Assembly (NCBI RefSeq): GCF_032391395.1 | Contig: NZ_CP135916.1 | Coordinates: forward strand, 496,001-560,000 | Origin: Sphingomonas sp. Y38-1Y | GTDB taxonomy: Bacteria > Pseudomonadota > Alphaproteobacteria > Sphingomonadales > Sphingomonadaceae | Direction: 5' to 3' | DNA: 64,000 nucleotides | Part shown: positions 53,511 to 62,857 of the stretch, piece by piece | How positions within the stretch are numbered: position 1 is the first letter of the stretch | Layout of the letters: each line of letters starts with the position of its first letter | Translations under genes and position numbers: made by a program | The notes under the pieces: model-generated | Database searches by the model: none | Told to the model about the DNA's origin: nothing | What the model saw: only the letters and a program-made list of their open reading frames with translations

Positions 53511-56006
53511 CTATCCCATTCTGGCGTTGAAGCACGAGACCTCGATCGTCTTCGGATTGACCGGTCCGCCATCGACACGCGTGACCATGACCTGGCGTCG
53601 TTCGCCGGCCGCGAGGTCGAAATGATTTTCGTCGAAGCGTAGCTCCGGATCGTCGGAGCGGATCCGGACGGCGAGCGCATAATGGTCGCTGGCGATCGTC
53701 AGAGGCAGGCCGTCGTCCGCGGTGCCAAGCTCGACCGACAGGCCGGGATCCAGCGCCAATGCCAGGTCCTTGACCGCTGCCAGCAGCAGGCGATTGTCGG
53801 GGAACAGGCCGGACGCGCTGCGGACAGTGAGGACTCGTTCGTTCGCCGGTGCGACAGCCTCGCGCCACACGCAGGCGCTGCCGTTCGCCGGGACGTGGAA
53901 GGCGACGTCGCGCTGCCAGTCGCTAGCCCCTTCCAGGCGGGCCAGCGCCACGGCGGCGCTGCCGTCGATCGGCGCGAGCGTGTCGTTGGTGATCCACAAT
54001 TCGACCGCGTCGCCGACCCGACGGAACGATGCGAGCACCGGCGCAAAGGCGCGGCGCACGGCATACCAGCTTGCCTTTGCCACACCGTCATAGTCGATCA
54101 GGCTCCAGCTGACGCACGGCCAGCAGTCGTTGTGCTGCCAGATCAGCGCGCCCGAGCAATGCGGCTTGCGGCGGCGGAAATGCTCGATGCCGAACTTCAG
54201 TCCCTCGGCTTGCGATAGCATGGTGAAGTCGACGAACTGCTCGATCGTCGCCGGCGCGCCGGTGATCGGCAGCATCATGGCGGTGGCCTTGTCCGTCTTG
54301 TCCTTGATCCGTTCGAGGAAGCCGTCGCTGCCGAGCTTCAGATCCTCGGGTGCCATCCAGCGCCTGAGCGTGGCGATGTCGGGGGCGCTTTGAAGGCCGA
54401 ATTCGCTGACGAAGCGCGCCATGTCCTCTTCGTAGCGGGTATAGGCGACGCCCTCCGGCGAGGTTTCGAATTCGCCGACGACATCGGCGTCGGGGATGGG
54501 CGGCGTGCCGTGCCACACGGTCCAGTTGTGCTCGTCGCCGCCGCGCATGCTGTTGGGCGACGGGCCGCCCCATGGGCTGCTCGGCCAATATGGGCGCTGG
54601 GGGTCGAGCGTTCGGAGCAGGCCGGGGAGGAGGTCGTCGTAGATCACCAGGCCGATCAGCGGCTCTGCCCGGCCATTGGCATGGTCGACGAAGTGCTGGA
54701 TCCCCTGATTCTCGTTGTTCCCGCACCAGAGGGCGAGGCACGCGCGATGGCGAAGCCGCCGGACCTGCTCGGTCGCCTCCGCGCGGACATTGTCGAGGAA
54801 CGCCTCGGCTTCGGGATAAGGCGCGCAGGCGAACATGAAGTCCTGCCAGACGAGCAGGCCGAGCCGGTCGCATTCGTCGTAGAAGACGTCGCGCTCATAG
54901 ATGCCGCCGCCCCAGACGCGCATCATGTTCATGTTGCCCTCGACCGCACGGGTCAGGAGGTCGCGATAGCGCTCCGCCGGCACCTCGGCGACGAACGAAC
55001 TGGCCGGGATCCAGTTGGCGCCTTTGGCGAAGATCGGGACGCCGTTGAGGACGAAGCGGAAGAAGGTCGTGCCGGGCTCGTCCGGGTCGGGCGATTGATC
55101 GACCGCGACAGTGCGGATGCCGACCTGCTGGCGGTGCTCCGCCGCGCCCGGGGTACGGATCACCAACGTGTAGAGCGGCTGGTCGCCGAGATCGGCGGTC
55201 CACCACAGCTGCGCGTCCGGCACGCTCAGGTCGATCGCGCCCGCGCCCCGGCGGGTGGCGGTCGCGACGGATGCGCCCTGCGGATCGAGCAGCTCGACAT
55301 CGACCGAAGCGCCATCATCGTCGACCAGATCGACGTCCAGCTCGATCGAGGCTGTCGATCCCGCGATCTCGCGCGTGGTGAAATTGACCGAGCGGATCTG
55401 CGCCTTGCTGCGTGGCTGGATGGATACGGGCGCCCAGATGCCGACGGTCGGCAGGTCGGGGCCCCAGTCCCAGCCCCAGCCGAATTGCGCCTTGCGGATC
55501 AGCGTTCGACGCGAGAGGCTGACGCGATTGGTAAAGGCGCTGAACAGGTGCAGCGACTGGTCGGCGACGCGGTCGTAGGTCGGGTGGAAGCAGATGGCGA
55601 GATCGTGTGCGCCGGACGCTTCGGCGGGAAGGTCGAACCGCCAGCTGCGAAACATGTTGTCCGCTTGGCCGATCAGCACGCCGTCGAGATAGATGTCGGC
55701 GAAGGTGTCGAGCCCTTCGCACACCAGTTCCGCCGGCCCGCTTGCTGCCGCGTCGGGCAGCGTGATCTCGCCATGCCACCACCATTCGCGCGAGCGGACC
55801 CAGGCGGCAGCGGCTTCGTTGCGCCCGCGATAGGGGTGCTCCAGCCGTCCCGCGCTGACGAGCGCGAGATAGAGGTCGCCAGGTGCCTGGATGTCGAGCC
55901 AGCCCTCGCCGGTCCCGCGAGTTGCGCCTGCGTCCAATCCCTTGCCGGCGTCGAAATCACGAACGCGCCAGTCGCGGATCATGGCTTGGTTGGTTGACGG
56001 CGACAT
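53511..56006 (-). CDS. GH2 beta-mannosidase
   Basis: From MSPSTNQAMIRDW the protein is 831 residues, the length of bacterial beta-mannosidases; the frame continues upstream but overlaps the divergent hydrolase. Domains in order are the GH2 sugar-binding jelly roll (EWWWHGEITLP, then FADIYLDGVLIGQADNMF), the immunoglobulin-like domain, and the barrel with acid/base Glu in LALWCGNNENQ and nucleophile Glu in FVSEFGLQSAP, then C-terminal beta domains. There is no signal peptide, so it acts on imported mannosides in the cytosol. No mannan-uptake genes are adjacent. Confidence 0.92.
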   Translation of the reverse strand: MSPSTNQAMIRDWRVRDFDAGKGLDAGATRGTGEGWLDIQAPGDLYLALVSAGRLEHPYRGRNEAAAAWVRSREWWWHGEITLPDAAASGPAELVCEGLDTFADIYLDGVLIGQADNMFRSWRFDLPAEASGAHDLAICFHPTYDRVADQSLHLFSAFTNRVSLSRRTLIRKAQFGWGWDWGPDLPTVGIWAPVSIQPRSKAQIRSVNFTTREIAGSTASIELDVDLVDDDGASVDVELLDPQGASVATATRRGAGAIDLSVPDAQLWWTADLGDQPLYTLVIRTPGAAEHRQQVGIRTVAVDQSPDPDEPGTTFFRFVLNGVPIFAKGANWIPASSFVAEVPAERYRDLLTRAVEGNMNMMRVWGGGIYERDVFYDECDRLGLLVWQDFMFACAPYPEAEAFLDNVRAEATEQVRRLRHRACLALWCGNNENQGIQHFVDHANGRAEPLIGLVIYDDLLPGLLRTLDPQRPYWPSSPWGGPSPNSMRGGDEHNWTVWHGTPPIPDADVVGEFETSPEGVAYTRYEEDMARFVSEFGLQSAPDIATLRRWMAPEDLKLGSDGFLERIKDKTDKATAMMLPITGAPATIEQFVDFTMLSQAEGLKFGIEHFRRRKPHCSGALIWQHNDCWPCVSWSLIDYDGVAKASWYAVRRAFAPVLASFRRVGDAVELWITNDTLAPIDGSAAVALARLEGASDWQRDVAFHVPANGSACVWREAVAPANERVLTVRSASGLFPDNRLLLAAVKDLALALDPGLSVELGTADDGLPLTIASDHYALAVRIRSDDPELRFDENHFDLAAGERRQVMVTRVDGGPVNPKTIEVSCFNARMG

Positions 56007-56065
56007 CCCGCTCTCCTCGATCGCGCGGTCCGTTCCCCGTCGCTTCAAAGAGCGCCATAACTTAA

Positions 56066-56081
56066 TTGATTCACAAATCAA
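56066..56081. promoter_or_regulatory. Palindrome TTGATT-CACA-AATCAA in a divergent promoter
   Basis: A perfect 6-base inverted repeat with a 4-base spacer, in an AT-rich patch between the divergent mannosidase and hydrolase genes. It is directly followed by AGATTGACA, a possible -35 element for the rightward genes. Probable operator. Confidence 0.55.
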
Positions 56082-56147
56082 GATTGACACATGCTCTGGA
56101 TGGTGTTGTGTCGGCGGACCGGGATCGACCGGCGGGAGAGGATGGCC

Positions 56148-56954
56148 ATGCCGACAGTCAGCCATGACGGCGCGAACCTGCATTGGGATTCGAAGGGCGA
56201 GGGCTCGCCGGTGCTGCTCATCATGGGGCACGTCTACAGCTCGGCCTTGTGGTACCCGCTGCTGCCGGCGCTGACGCGCAACCACCGCGCGATCTGGTTC
56301 GACAATCGCGGGTCGGGCCGAAGCGACACCACCTCGCCGACGACGATCGAGCAATATGCCGCCGATGCACTGGCGGTGATGAAGGCCGCCGGCGTCGACA
56401 AGGCGCATGTCTATGGCGTGTCGATGGGCGGCGGCATCGCGGCCGAGTTCGCGATGGCGTATCCCGAGCATACGCTGTCGGCGACGCTCGGCTGCACGCT
56501 CATCAAGACCGAAAAGACGACGTACGGCGGCGCACGCGCGCTGGTCTATCGCCTGCCGCTGTTCGTGGCGAAATGGCTGATGAAGCGCGGCAGCTCGCCG
56601 GAGAAATACGGGTCGAGCGTCCCGCGCGAGGCGGCGCTGCACGACATCGAGGTCGTCGCCAACGACCGCTTCACGATGCGCGGCGTCCGCGCGCAATCCA
56701 AGGCGATCGCCAATTATTCGACGACGGAGAAGCGCGCGGTCGAGCGGCTGACCATGCCGGTGCTGATCCTCCACGGCGATCGCGACGAAGCCGTCCCGGT
56801 CGAACAGGGGCGCCGCACGCACGCGATGCTGCCCGGCAGCGAATATGTCGAGTTCGCCGACGCGGGCCACAATTACCTGGTCGCGCAGAACGAGGCATCG
56901 ACCGCCGCCTTCATCGATTTCATCGAACGCGTCGATGCGCAGGGGGCGAAGTGA
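56148..56954 (+). CDS. Alpha/beta-fold hydrolase
   Basis: From ATG at 56148, 7 bases after GAGAGG, the protein is 268 residues (ATG at 56142 would add two). Landmarks are the oxyanion region IMGHVYSS, the WFDNRGSGRSD strand, the nucleophile elbow GVSMGGG (Ser), LHGDRDEAVP (Asp) and DAGHNYL (His). It is an esterase or lactonase-type hydrolase of the cytosol. It leads the thiolase–SDR operon (4-base GTGA overlap), so it probably opens or releases an ester of the cluster's substrate. Confidence 0.88.
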   Translation: MPTVSHDGANLHWDSKGEGSPVLLIMGHVYSSALWYPLLPALTRNHRAIWFDNRGSGRSDTTSPTTIEQYAADALAVMKAAGVDKAHVYGVSMGGGIAAEFAMAYPEHTLSATLGCTLIKTEKTTYGGARALVYRLPLFVAKWLMKRGSSPEKYGSSVPREAALHDIEVVANDRFTMRGVRAQSKAIANYSTTEKRAVERLTMPVLILHGDRDEAVPVEQGRRTHAMLPGSEYVEFADAGHNYLVAQNEASTAAFIDFIERVDAQGAK

Positions 56955-58135
56955 CGGTTCGCGCGCGCATCGCCGGGGTCGGCATGATCCCGTTCGCCAA
57001 GCCCGGGCAGAGCGAGGATTGGGACGTGATGGCCGAGAAGGCGATCCGGCTCGCGCTGGACGATGCCGGGATCGGCTATGACAAGGTGCAGCAGGCCTAT
57101 GCCGGCTATGTCTATGCCGATTCCACCGCGGGCCAGTCGGCCGCCTATCGCGTCGGCTGCACCGGCATCCCGATCGTCAACGTCAACAACAACTGCTCGA
57201 CCGGATCGACCGCGTTGTGGCTGGCCCGCGCGGCGATCGAGAGCGGGATGGCCGATTGCGTGCTCGCCTTCGGGTTCGAGCAGATGCTGCCGGGGGCGCT
57301 GGGCGCGGTGTTCAACGATCGCAAGCGAACGCTCGACCATCATCTGTCGCTTCAGGCGCGCATCCAGGGACAGGACGACACCTCGCCGCTGGTCGCGCAG
57401 CAGTTCGGCGGCGCGGGGCTGGACTATCAGCAGCGCTATGGCACGCCCGACGAGGTGTTCGGGCTAATTTCGGTCAAGGCGCGGGCGCACGCGGCGCACA
57501 ACCCGATGGCGCTGCTCCGCGCGCCGCTGACGCTGGAGGAAGTGATGACCTCCAGGCATCTCTATGGCCCGCTCACGCGCTTTCAGGCGTGCCCGCCGAC
57601 ATGCGGGGCGGCGGCGGCACTGCTCGTGTCGCCCGCCTTTGCCGCGAGGCATGGCCTGGACGCCGGCATCGAGATCGCCGCGCAGGCGATGACCACCGAC
57701 TATGCCGCGACGTTCGAGGGCGCGTCGATGATGAGCGCGGTCGGGTACGAGATGACGCGGGAAGCGGCGCGCATGGTGTACGAGCGTGCCGGTATCGGCC
57801 CGGATGACATTCAGGCGATCGAGCTGCACGACTGCTTCACCGCGAACGAGCTCATCAGCTATGAAGCGCTCGGGCTTTGTCCGGAGGGCGGGGCGGAAGC
57901 CTATATCCGCGATGGCCGCAACAGCTATGGCGGCGATCATGTCACCAATCCGTCAGGTGGCTTGCTGTCCAAGGGGCATCCGCTCGGCGCGACGGGCCTC
58001 GCGCAATGCTATGAACTGACGCACCAGCTGCGCGGCACGGCAGGCGCTCGGCAGGTCGAGGGGATGCGCTTCGGACTCCAGCACAATCTCGGCCTGGGCG
58101 GTGCGTGCGTCGTCACGCTGTACGGGCGGGCGTGA
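56951..58135 (+). CDS. Lipid-transfer-protein-type thiolase (SCP-x-like)
   Basis: The 394-residue protein starts at GTG overlapping the hydrolase stop. The active-site Cys82 lies in VNNNCSTGSTAL, with HDCFTANELI and SKGHPLGATGLAQ carrying the catalytic His residues, and a C-terminal GGACVV. It lacks a separate SCP2 domain and belongs to the SCP-x/lipid-transfer thiolase group used for beta-oxidation of branched or sterol-like side chains. It would cleave 3-oxoacyl-CoA to acetyl- or propionyl-CoA. Confidence 0.9.
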   Translation: MTVRARIAGVGMIPFAKPGQSEDWDVMAEKAIRLALDDAGIGYDKVQQAYAGYVYADSTAGQSAAYRVGCTGIPIVNVNNNCSTGSTALWLARAAIESGMADCVLAFGFEQMLPGALGAVFNDRKRTLDHHLSLQARIQGQDDTSPLVAQQFGGAGLDYQQRYGTPDEVFGLISVKARAHAAHNPMALLRAPLTLEEVMTSRHLYGPLTRFQACPPTCGAAAALLVSPAFAARHGLDAGIEIAAQAMTTDYAATFEGASMMSAVGYEMTREAARMVYERAGIGPDDIQAIELHDCFTANELISYEALGLCPEGGAEAYIRDGRNSYGGDHVTNPSGGLLSKGHPLGATGLAQCYELTHQLRGTAGARQVEGMRFGLQHNLGLGGACVVTLYGRA

Positions 58136-58962
58136 TGCAGGCTTTGGTCGGCAAGGTCGCGATCGTCACCGGATCGGGCCGCGGGATCGGCCGCGCGGTC
58201 GCGGTGAGGCTTGCCTCGGAGGGCGCGTCGGTCGTGGTCAACGATCTGGATCAAGCGCCGGCACAGGCGGTCGTGGACAAGATCCGCGCGGGCGGTGGCA
58301 GCGCGATCGCCTGCAACGGCAACGTGACAGCACCGGATTTTGGCGACCGGGTCGTTGCGGCCGCGATCGACGCCTTCGGGTCGCTCGACATTATCGTCAA
58401 CAATGCCGGCTACACCCGCGATGGCGTGATCCAGAAGCAGAGCGACGCGCAGTTCCAGGCCATGCTCGACGTCCACGTCACGGCGCCGTTCCGCATCCTG
58501 CGCGCTGCCGCCGAGCCGTGGCGCGCGCTGGCCAAGGCGGAAGCGGCCGAGGGGCGGGAGGTGATCCGCAAGGTCGTCAACATCTCCTCGATCTCGGGCG
58601 TGAACGGCAATGCCGGGCAGATCAACTATGCCGCCGCGAAGGCCGCGGTGGTTGGCATGACCAAGACGCTGGCAAAGGAATGGGGCCGGTTGAAGGTCTG
58701 CGTGAACTGCGTCGCGTTCGGGTTCATCGAGACGCGGCTCAACCTGCCGAGCGGCCACCCTGACACAATTGCAGAGATCGAGGGGGAGGCGATCCGTTTC
58801 GGCGTGCCCGACAGCTTTCGTGACGCCGTGACGGCGCAGATCCCGCTCGGGCGTGCGGGAACGCCGGAGGAGGCGGCCGGGCCGGTCTGGTTCTTCTGCT
58901 CGCCCGACAGCGATTATGTCAGCGGGCAGACGCTGCTGGTGGCGGGCGGGCTGGGCGTCTAG
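58135..58962 (+). CDS. SDR-family dehydrogenase, 17-beta-HSD4/FabG-like
   Basis: The 275-residue protein starts at the ATG overlapping the thiolase stop by one base. Motifs are VTGSGRGIGRAVA, NNAG, the Ser of NISSISG and the Tyr-Lys pair of INYAAAKAAV. A charged insertion (AKAEAAEGREVIRKVVNISS) is typical of the MFE-2-type hydroxyacyl-CoA dehydrogenases of steroid and side-chain catabolism. It would oxidise a 3-hydroxyacyl-CoA ahead of the thiolase. Confidence 0.88.
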   Translation: MQALVGKVAIVTGSGRGIGRAVAVRLASEGASVVVNDLDQAPAQAVVDKIRAGGGSAIACNGNVTAPDFGDRVVAAAIDAFGSLDIIVNNAGYTRDGVIQKQSDAQFQAMLDVHVTAPFRILRAAAEPWRALAKAEAAEGREVIRKVVNISSISGVNGNAGQINYAAAKAAVVGMTKTLAKEWGRLKVCVNCVAFGFIETRLNLPSGHPDTIAEIEGEAIRFGVPDSFRDAVTAQIPLGRAGTPEEAAGPVWFFCSPDSDYVSGQTLLVAGGLGV

Positions 58963-59366
58963 CGCGACCGACGCCCCGCCGCGGACGCCAGCAGCGCGCC
59001 AGCGATGATCGCGACCGGCGAGGCCATCATCATGATGCCCAGGCCGATGTTCGCGTCCGGCGCATCAGTGACCGTGAGATCCCAGAGGTAGAAGCCCCAG
59101 AACGCCGCCGTCAGCGCCAGCGCGGTGATCCACGCGCGGCGCGCCCGGATGCCGACCGCGGCGAGCACGAGATAGGGCAGGCCGGCCAGGATGATCTGGA
59201 TGACGCTCTGGTCGCCCCACCCGGTCGTCAGCGGCATGCCGGTCGCCATCGCCGCGACGGTGTTGCAGATCGCAACGACGGCTAGGCCGATCGCCAAGGC
59301 GAGGACGAGGCCGAGCGCGGCACGTTCGAAGAAGCGGTTGGGCACGATGGACCTGATTCCGATCAA
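58959..59366 (-). CDS. Four-helix membrane protein of unknown function
   Basis: The 135-residue protein has four hydrophobic segments (AALGLVLALAIGLAVVAI, then IILAGLPYLVLAAVGI, WITALALTAAFWGFYLWDL and IMMMASPVAIIAGALLA). I do not recognise the family. It converges on the SDR gene with a 4-base overlap of stop regions. Confidence 0.7.
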   Translation of the reverse strand: MIGIRSIVPNRFFERAALGLVLALAIGLAVVAICNTVAAMATGMPLTTGWGDQSVIQIILAGLPYLVLAAVGIRARRAWITALALTAAFWGFYLWDLTVTDAPDANIGLGIMMMASPVAIIAGALLASAAGRRSR

Positions 59367-59447
59367 ACGCGTGAGCGGTGTGAAGCGCCGGGGTCTACGC
59401 CGGTTCCGCCCGCGGCGGTGAGCGTCGCTGCCGGTACGGCGAGGGGT

Positions 59448-60797
59448 TCAGGCATCGGCCGGGATCATCTTCGCCCCCGGATCGCGCGCCACCTCGATCG
59501 GCGCGTTGCGCATCGCGTACCAGAAGCCGATCGTCGAGATCGCGCCGGTAACGACACCCAGCACCGCGATCGATTGGCCTAGGCCAAAGGTACCCTCGCT
59601 GTTGCTGGCGACCCATCCGATCGCCGCGGGGGCGATGCCCGTCATCGCGACCTTGCTGATCATGCCCATGCCCGCCAGCGTCAGCGCGCGATCCTCGTTG
59701 GGGATCAGCAGCGCGATCGCCGACGAGCAGACGAGCGTCACCAGGCTGCCGCCGGTCAGGAGCGCGAACAGCATCCAGCCGAAGCCGGACGCGGTCGGCA
59801 TGATCGAGAAGGCGCCCGCCGGCACGGTCAGCGCGGTGGCGATGAAGGCGGGCAGCAGGACGCCGCCGCGCATCCTGAGCTTGCGCGCCGCGTCCGAGGC
59901 GAAGCCGCCGATGATCGACCCGGCCAGCCCCGACGCGACGATGATCCCGCCGATCCAGACGCCGAAGTCGCCGGGCGCCAGGCCATATTGCCGCACCAGG
60001 ATCGCGCCCATCCAGATCCCGGCCGCACCCTCCGCCAGGCCGCCGGTGAGCTGTGCCACCAGCATCGGCCCCAGAAAGCCGCGTCGCTGCCACAAGGTGG
60101 AGAGCGATTCGCGAACCGAGGGTTCGGTCCGCTCGACCTCGTACCGTGGCGGCTCGCGGAAGATGAGATAGGGCAGGCCGGCCGCGAGCGCGACCAGACC
60201 GGCGAGCAGATGCACCTCACGCCAGGCGGAGAGCCCGAGCAGGCCGCTGCCGGGGTTCTTGTCGAAGAAGCCGTACAGGCTGCCCCCGACGGCAAAGGCG
60301 GCGGCGACCCCGGCCCAGGCGCCGACCGAGATCAGCAGCATCGAGCGCCCGCGCTTTTCGGGCGCGGTGACGTCCGCCATCAGCGAGATCAGCACCGGTC
60401 CCGCGGTCGCGCCGCCGATGCCGCTGACCAGCTTGGCGATGAACAGCGTCGCGAAGTCGGTCACGAACGCCATGCCGATCGTGCCCGACGCCCAGACGGC
60501 GGCGAGCACCGCCAGGATCCGAACGCGCGTGCCGTGATCCACCAGATAGGCGACCGGCAGCGACAGCAACAGCGTCGGGATGAGCGCGGCAAAGCCGCCG
60601 AGCAGGCCGATCTGGAGATCGGTCATCCCGAGTTCCGACTTGATCGGCTCGAGCAGCGGCGCGCCGAGCCCCCCCACCGTCAACGCGATGAACATCGTCA
60701 GCGTGAGCATCAGGATCATGCCCCACCGGGTCGGCCGGTGCGCCTCTGGCGGCGACATCGGAACGGACGGGTCGGCGGCTTCGGTTCTCTGGAGCAC
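59448..60797 (-). CDS. MFS transporter
   Basis: From GTG at 60797 (AGCGGGA upstream) the protein is 449 residues; ATG at 60758 (MSPPEAHRPTRWG) is an alternative. Twelve helices, with the MFS loop 2-3 signature DHGTRVRILAV and GFASDAARKLRMRGG between helices 8 and 9. It resembles the sphingomonad MFS group found beside aromatic- and steroid-degradation genes. It probably imports the cluster's acid across the inner membrane. It is divergent from the acyl-CoA synthetase. Confidence 0.88.
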   Translation of the reverse strand: MLQRTEAADPSVPMSPPEAHRPTRWGMILMLTLTMFIALTVGGLGAPLLEPIKSELGMTDLQIGLLGGFAALIPTLLLSLPVAYLVDHGTRVRILAVLAAVWASGTIGMAFVTDFATLFIAKLVSGIGGATAGPVLISLMADVTAPEKRGRSMLLISVGAWAGVAAAFAVGGSLYGFFDKNPGSGLLGLSAWREVHLLAGLVALAAGLPYLIFREPPRYEVERTEPSVRESLSTLWQRRGFLGPMLVAQLTGGLAEGAAGIWMGAILVRQYGLAPGDFGVWIGGIIVASGLAGSIIGGFASDAARKLRMRGGVLLPAFIATALTVPAGAFSIMPTASGFGWMLFALLTGGSLVTLVCSSAIALLIPNEDRALTLAGMGMISKVAMTGIAPAAIGWVASNSEGTFGLGQSIAVLGVVTGAISTIGFWYAMRNAPIEVARDPGAKMIPADA

Positions 60798-61120
60798 GAT
60801 GGTTCCCGCTTTCAGGTGAGGCCATGGCAGCATGGCGCCGCCGCGGCACGCTGGTTTCAGAGGTCGAGGTGATTGCGCTGGCGCGGCGGGAAGACCTCGA
60901 CGAGCCTTTGCTGCTTCCGGATGCCGGGGTGCCGGACGCACGTGCGGCAATGGCTGGTCTGCCCGCTCATCTCACTCTCCCGCGCGGTCGTGATCGCCGC
61001 GTCGCCGACCTACATACCAAACCGCACAGACGTTCACTAGAAAATAAATAAAGATTGACGAAGACCGTTTGCGCACGTCATCTTCAGGCAAACAAGGACG
61101 AGATCCGGGGGAGCTTCCAC
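60798..61120. other. Divergent promoter region of the MFS and acyl-CoA synthetase genes
   Basis: No supported gene in 323 bases. Most is GC-rich, but 61035-61060 is a sharp AT-rich island (AGAAAATAAATAAAGATTGAC) with a possible -35 TTGACG. The 12-base TAAATAAAGATT at 61045-61056 recurs inverted at 62760-62771, just past the end of the synthetase gene. Confidence 0.6.
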
Positions 61121-62758
61121 ATGGCGAGAGAGCAGATGGAGGGCGGGCGCAGCGATGCACCGAGGGCCGCCGCCGATCGCCCGTACGAGCTCACGCTGGA
61201 CAAGTTCATCCGCCATGCCGCCAAATGGCACCCGGCCGGACAGGTCGTGACCGGCGGCGGTGCGGGGACGTCACCGCAGCGGATCGGCTATGCGGCGCTG
61301 TGCGAGCGCAGCCAGCGTCTGTCGGGTGCGCTCCACGCGCTCGGCATCCGGCGCGGGCAGCGGATCGCGACGCTCGCCTGGAACAGCCAGAGCCACATGG
61401 AAGGCTGGTATGCGGCGTTCGGCATCGGCGTCAGCTGCCACACGCTGAACCCGCGGCTGAACGCGGACCAGATCGCCGATATGGTAAAACAGGCCGACAA
61501 TCGGCTGCTGATGATCAGCCCCGACCTCACGGCGCTGGCCGAACAGATCGTGCCGCGCTGTCCCGGCCTGACCGCCGTCGTCGTGCTCGACGAGCCGGAT
61601 GCGACCGATCAGCCGCTGCCCGCCGTGGGCGAGGTGCCGGTCTGGACGCTGCCGCGCCTGCTGGAGACGCATGGCGCCGTAACCGACTGGCGCGGCGTGT
61701 CGGAAGCGGACGAGGCCGCCCTGTGCTTTACGTCGGGGACGACCGGCGCGCCGAAGGGCGTGCCGTATACCCACCGCTGCAACTATCTGGTCACGCTGGC
61801 GCTGCTGCAACGCGACGTGCTCGGCATCGGCGCCGACGACGTGATCCTGGCGGCGGTGCCGATGTTCCACGCCAATGGCTGGGGGCTGCCGCTGGCGGCG
61901 CCCGCCACCGGCGCCAAGATCGTCTTTCCCTGCCGCCACAATGATGGCGCGAGCCTGGCCGAGCTGATCCGCGACGAGGGCGTGACGCTGGCCGTCGGCG
62001 TGCCGACCGTGTGGCTCGGCCTGATCGAGCATCTGGAGGCGACCGGGATCGTGCTGCCGTCGCTTCGCCGCGTGATCCTGGGCGGGTCGGGCGTGCCACA
62101 GGCGCTGATCGACCGGATCGAGGCGCGGCTGGGCGTCAACGTGCAAACGAGCTGGGGGATGACCGAGTTGTCGCCGCTCGGCACGGTGACCGCGCCCGGC
62201 TCGCCTGGCCGGGCGAGCACGGCGGGTCGGCCGCCGGTCAGCGTCGACCTTCGCTTGGTCGATGGCGAGGGCACGCCGCTCGCCGATCAGCATGGCGGGG
62301 AGGGGCGCCTTCAGGTGAGGGGCGCGAGCACGATCCACCGCTATTTCGGGCACCCCGACGCCGCCACCGATGCGGACGGCTGGTTCGACACCGGCGACCT
62401 GGCGACGATCGATGCCGGGGGGAACCTGTCGATCACCGGCCGCGCCAAGGACCTCATCAAGTCCGGCGGCGAGTGGATCAATCCCGGCGAGATCGAGGCG
62501 ATCGTCGGCGACTTGCCCGGCGTGTCGCTGGTCGCCGTGATCGGGCGCAGCCATCCGCGATGGAGCGAGCGACCGATCGTCGTCCTGGAAACGAGCGAGA
62601 ATGCGGCCAGCGATGCCGATATCCGGTCGGCGCTGAACGGCCGCATCCCGCGATGGTGGATGCCCGACGCGATCGTCCGCATCGACCGCATGCCCGTCGC
62701 GATGACGGGCAAGATCGACAAGCAGCAGCTGCGCCGGCTGTACGCCGATGGCACTTAA
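61121..62758 (+). CDS. Long-chain/branched-acid acyl-CoA synthetase (ANL superfamily)
   Basis: The 545-residue protein starts at ATG after CGGGGGAGCTTCCAC. Motifs are [18 protein letters not shown] (P-loop), the GMTE motif in [23 protein letters not shown], and [19 protein letters not shown], with the C-terminal catalytic Lys in GKIDKQQLR. It activates a carboxylic acid to its CoA thioester with ATP. Its context is a beta-oxidation cluster, so it likely primes the substrate; chain type is unknown. Confidence 0.92.
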   Translation: MAREQMEGGRSDAPRAAADRPYELTLDKFIRHAAKWHPAGQVVTGGGAGTSPQRIGYAALCERSQRLSGALHALGIRRGQRIATLAWNSQSHMEGWYAAFGIGVSCHTLNPRLNADQIADMVKQADNRLLMISPDLTALAEQIVPRCPGLTAVVVLDEPDATDQPLPAVGEVPVWTLPRLLETHGAVTDWRGVSEADEAALCFTSGTTGAPKGVPYTHRCNYLVTLALLQRDVLGIGADDVILAAVPMFHANGWGLPLAAPATGAKIVFPCRHNDGASLAELIRDEGVTLAVGVPTVWLGLIEHLEATGIVLPSLRRVILGGSGVPQALIDRIEARLGVNVQTSWGMTELSPLGTVTAPGSPGRASTAGRPPVSVDLRLVDGEGTPLADQHGGEGRLQVRGASTIHRYFGHPDAATDADGWFDTGDLATIDAGGNLSITGRAKDLIKSGGEWINPGEIEAIVGDLPGVSLVAVIGRSHPRWSERPIVVLETSENAASDADIRSALNGRIPRWWMPDAIVRIDRMPVAMTGKIDKQQLRRLYADGT

Positions 62759-62759
62759 T

Positions 62760-62780
62760 AATCTTTATTTACTATTAAAT
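62760..62780. promoter_or_regulatory. AT-rich operator-like site between the synthetase and the TonB receptor
   Basis: AATCTTTATTTA is the exact reverse complement of the site at 61045-61056. It overlaps ATTTA-CTAT-TAAAT (62767-62780), a perfect 5-base inverted repeat with a 4-base spacer. It is about 80 bases before the receptor start. Candidate operator of a shared regulator. Confidence 0.45.
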
Positions 62781-62857
62781 GAACGCATGATCTGATCCGC
62801 GTACGGTGAATTGAACGAAGCGCATCTCAAAGAATGCGCCGCATCTGGAGGGGTATC

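Noticed and set aside
53511..56870. A 1119-codon minus-strand frame as a long mannosidase
   Set aside because: The extra N-terminal part is antisense to the hydrolase gene and has no domain pattern; the GH2 domain starts right after MSPSTNQAMIRDW.
60824..61051. 75-codon plus-strand frame in the MFS/synthetase promoter region
   Set aside because: It runs through the AT-rich promoter island and has no homology pattern or clear ribosome binding site.
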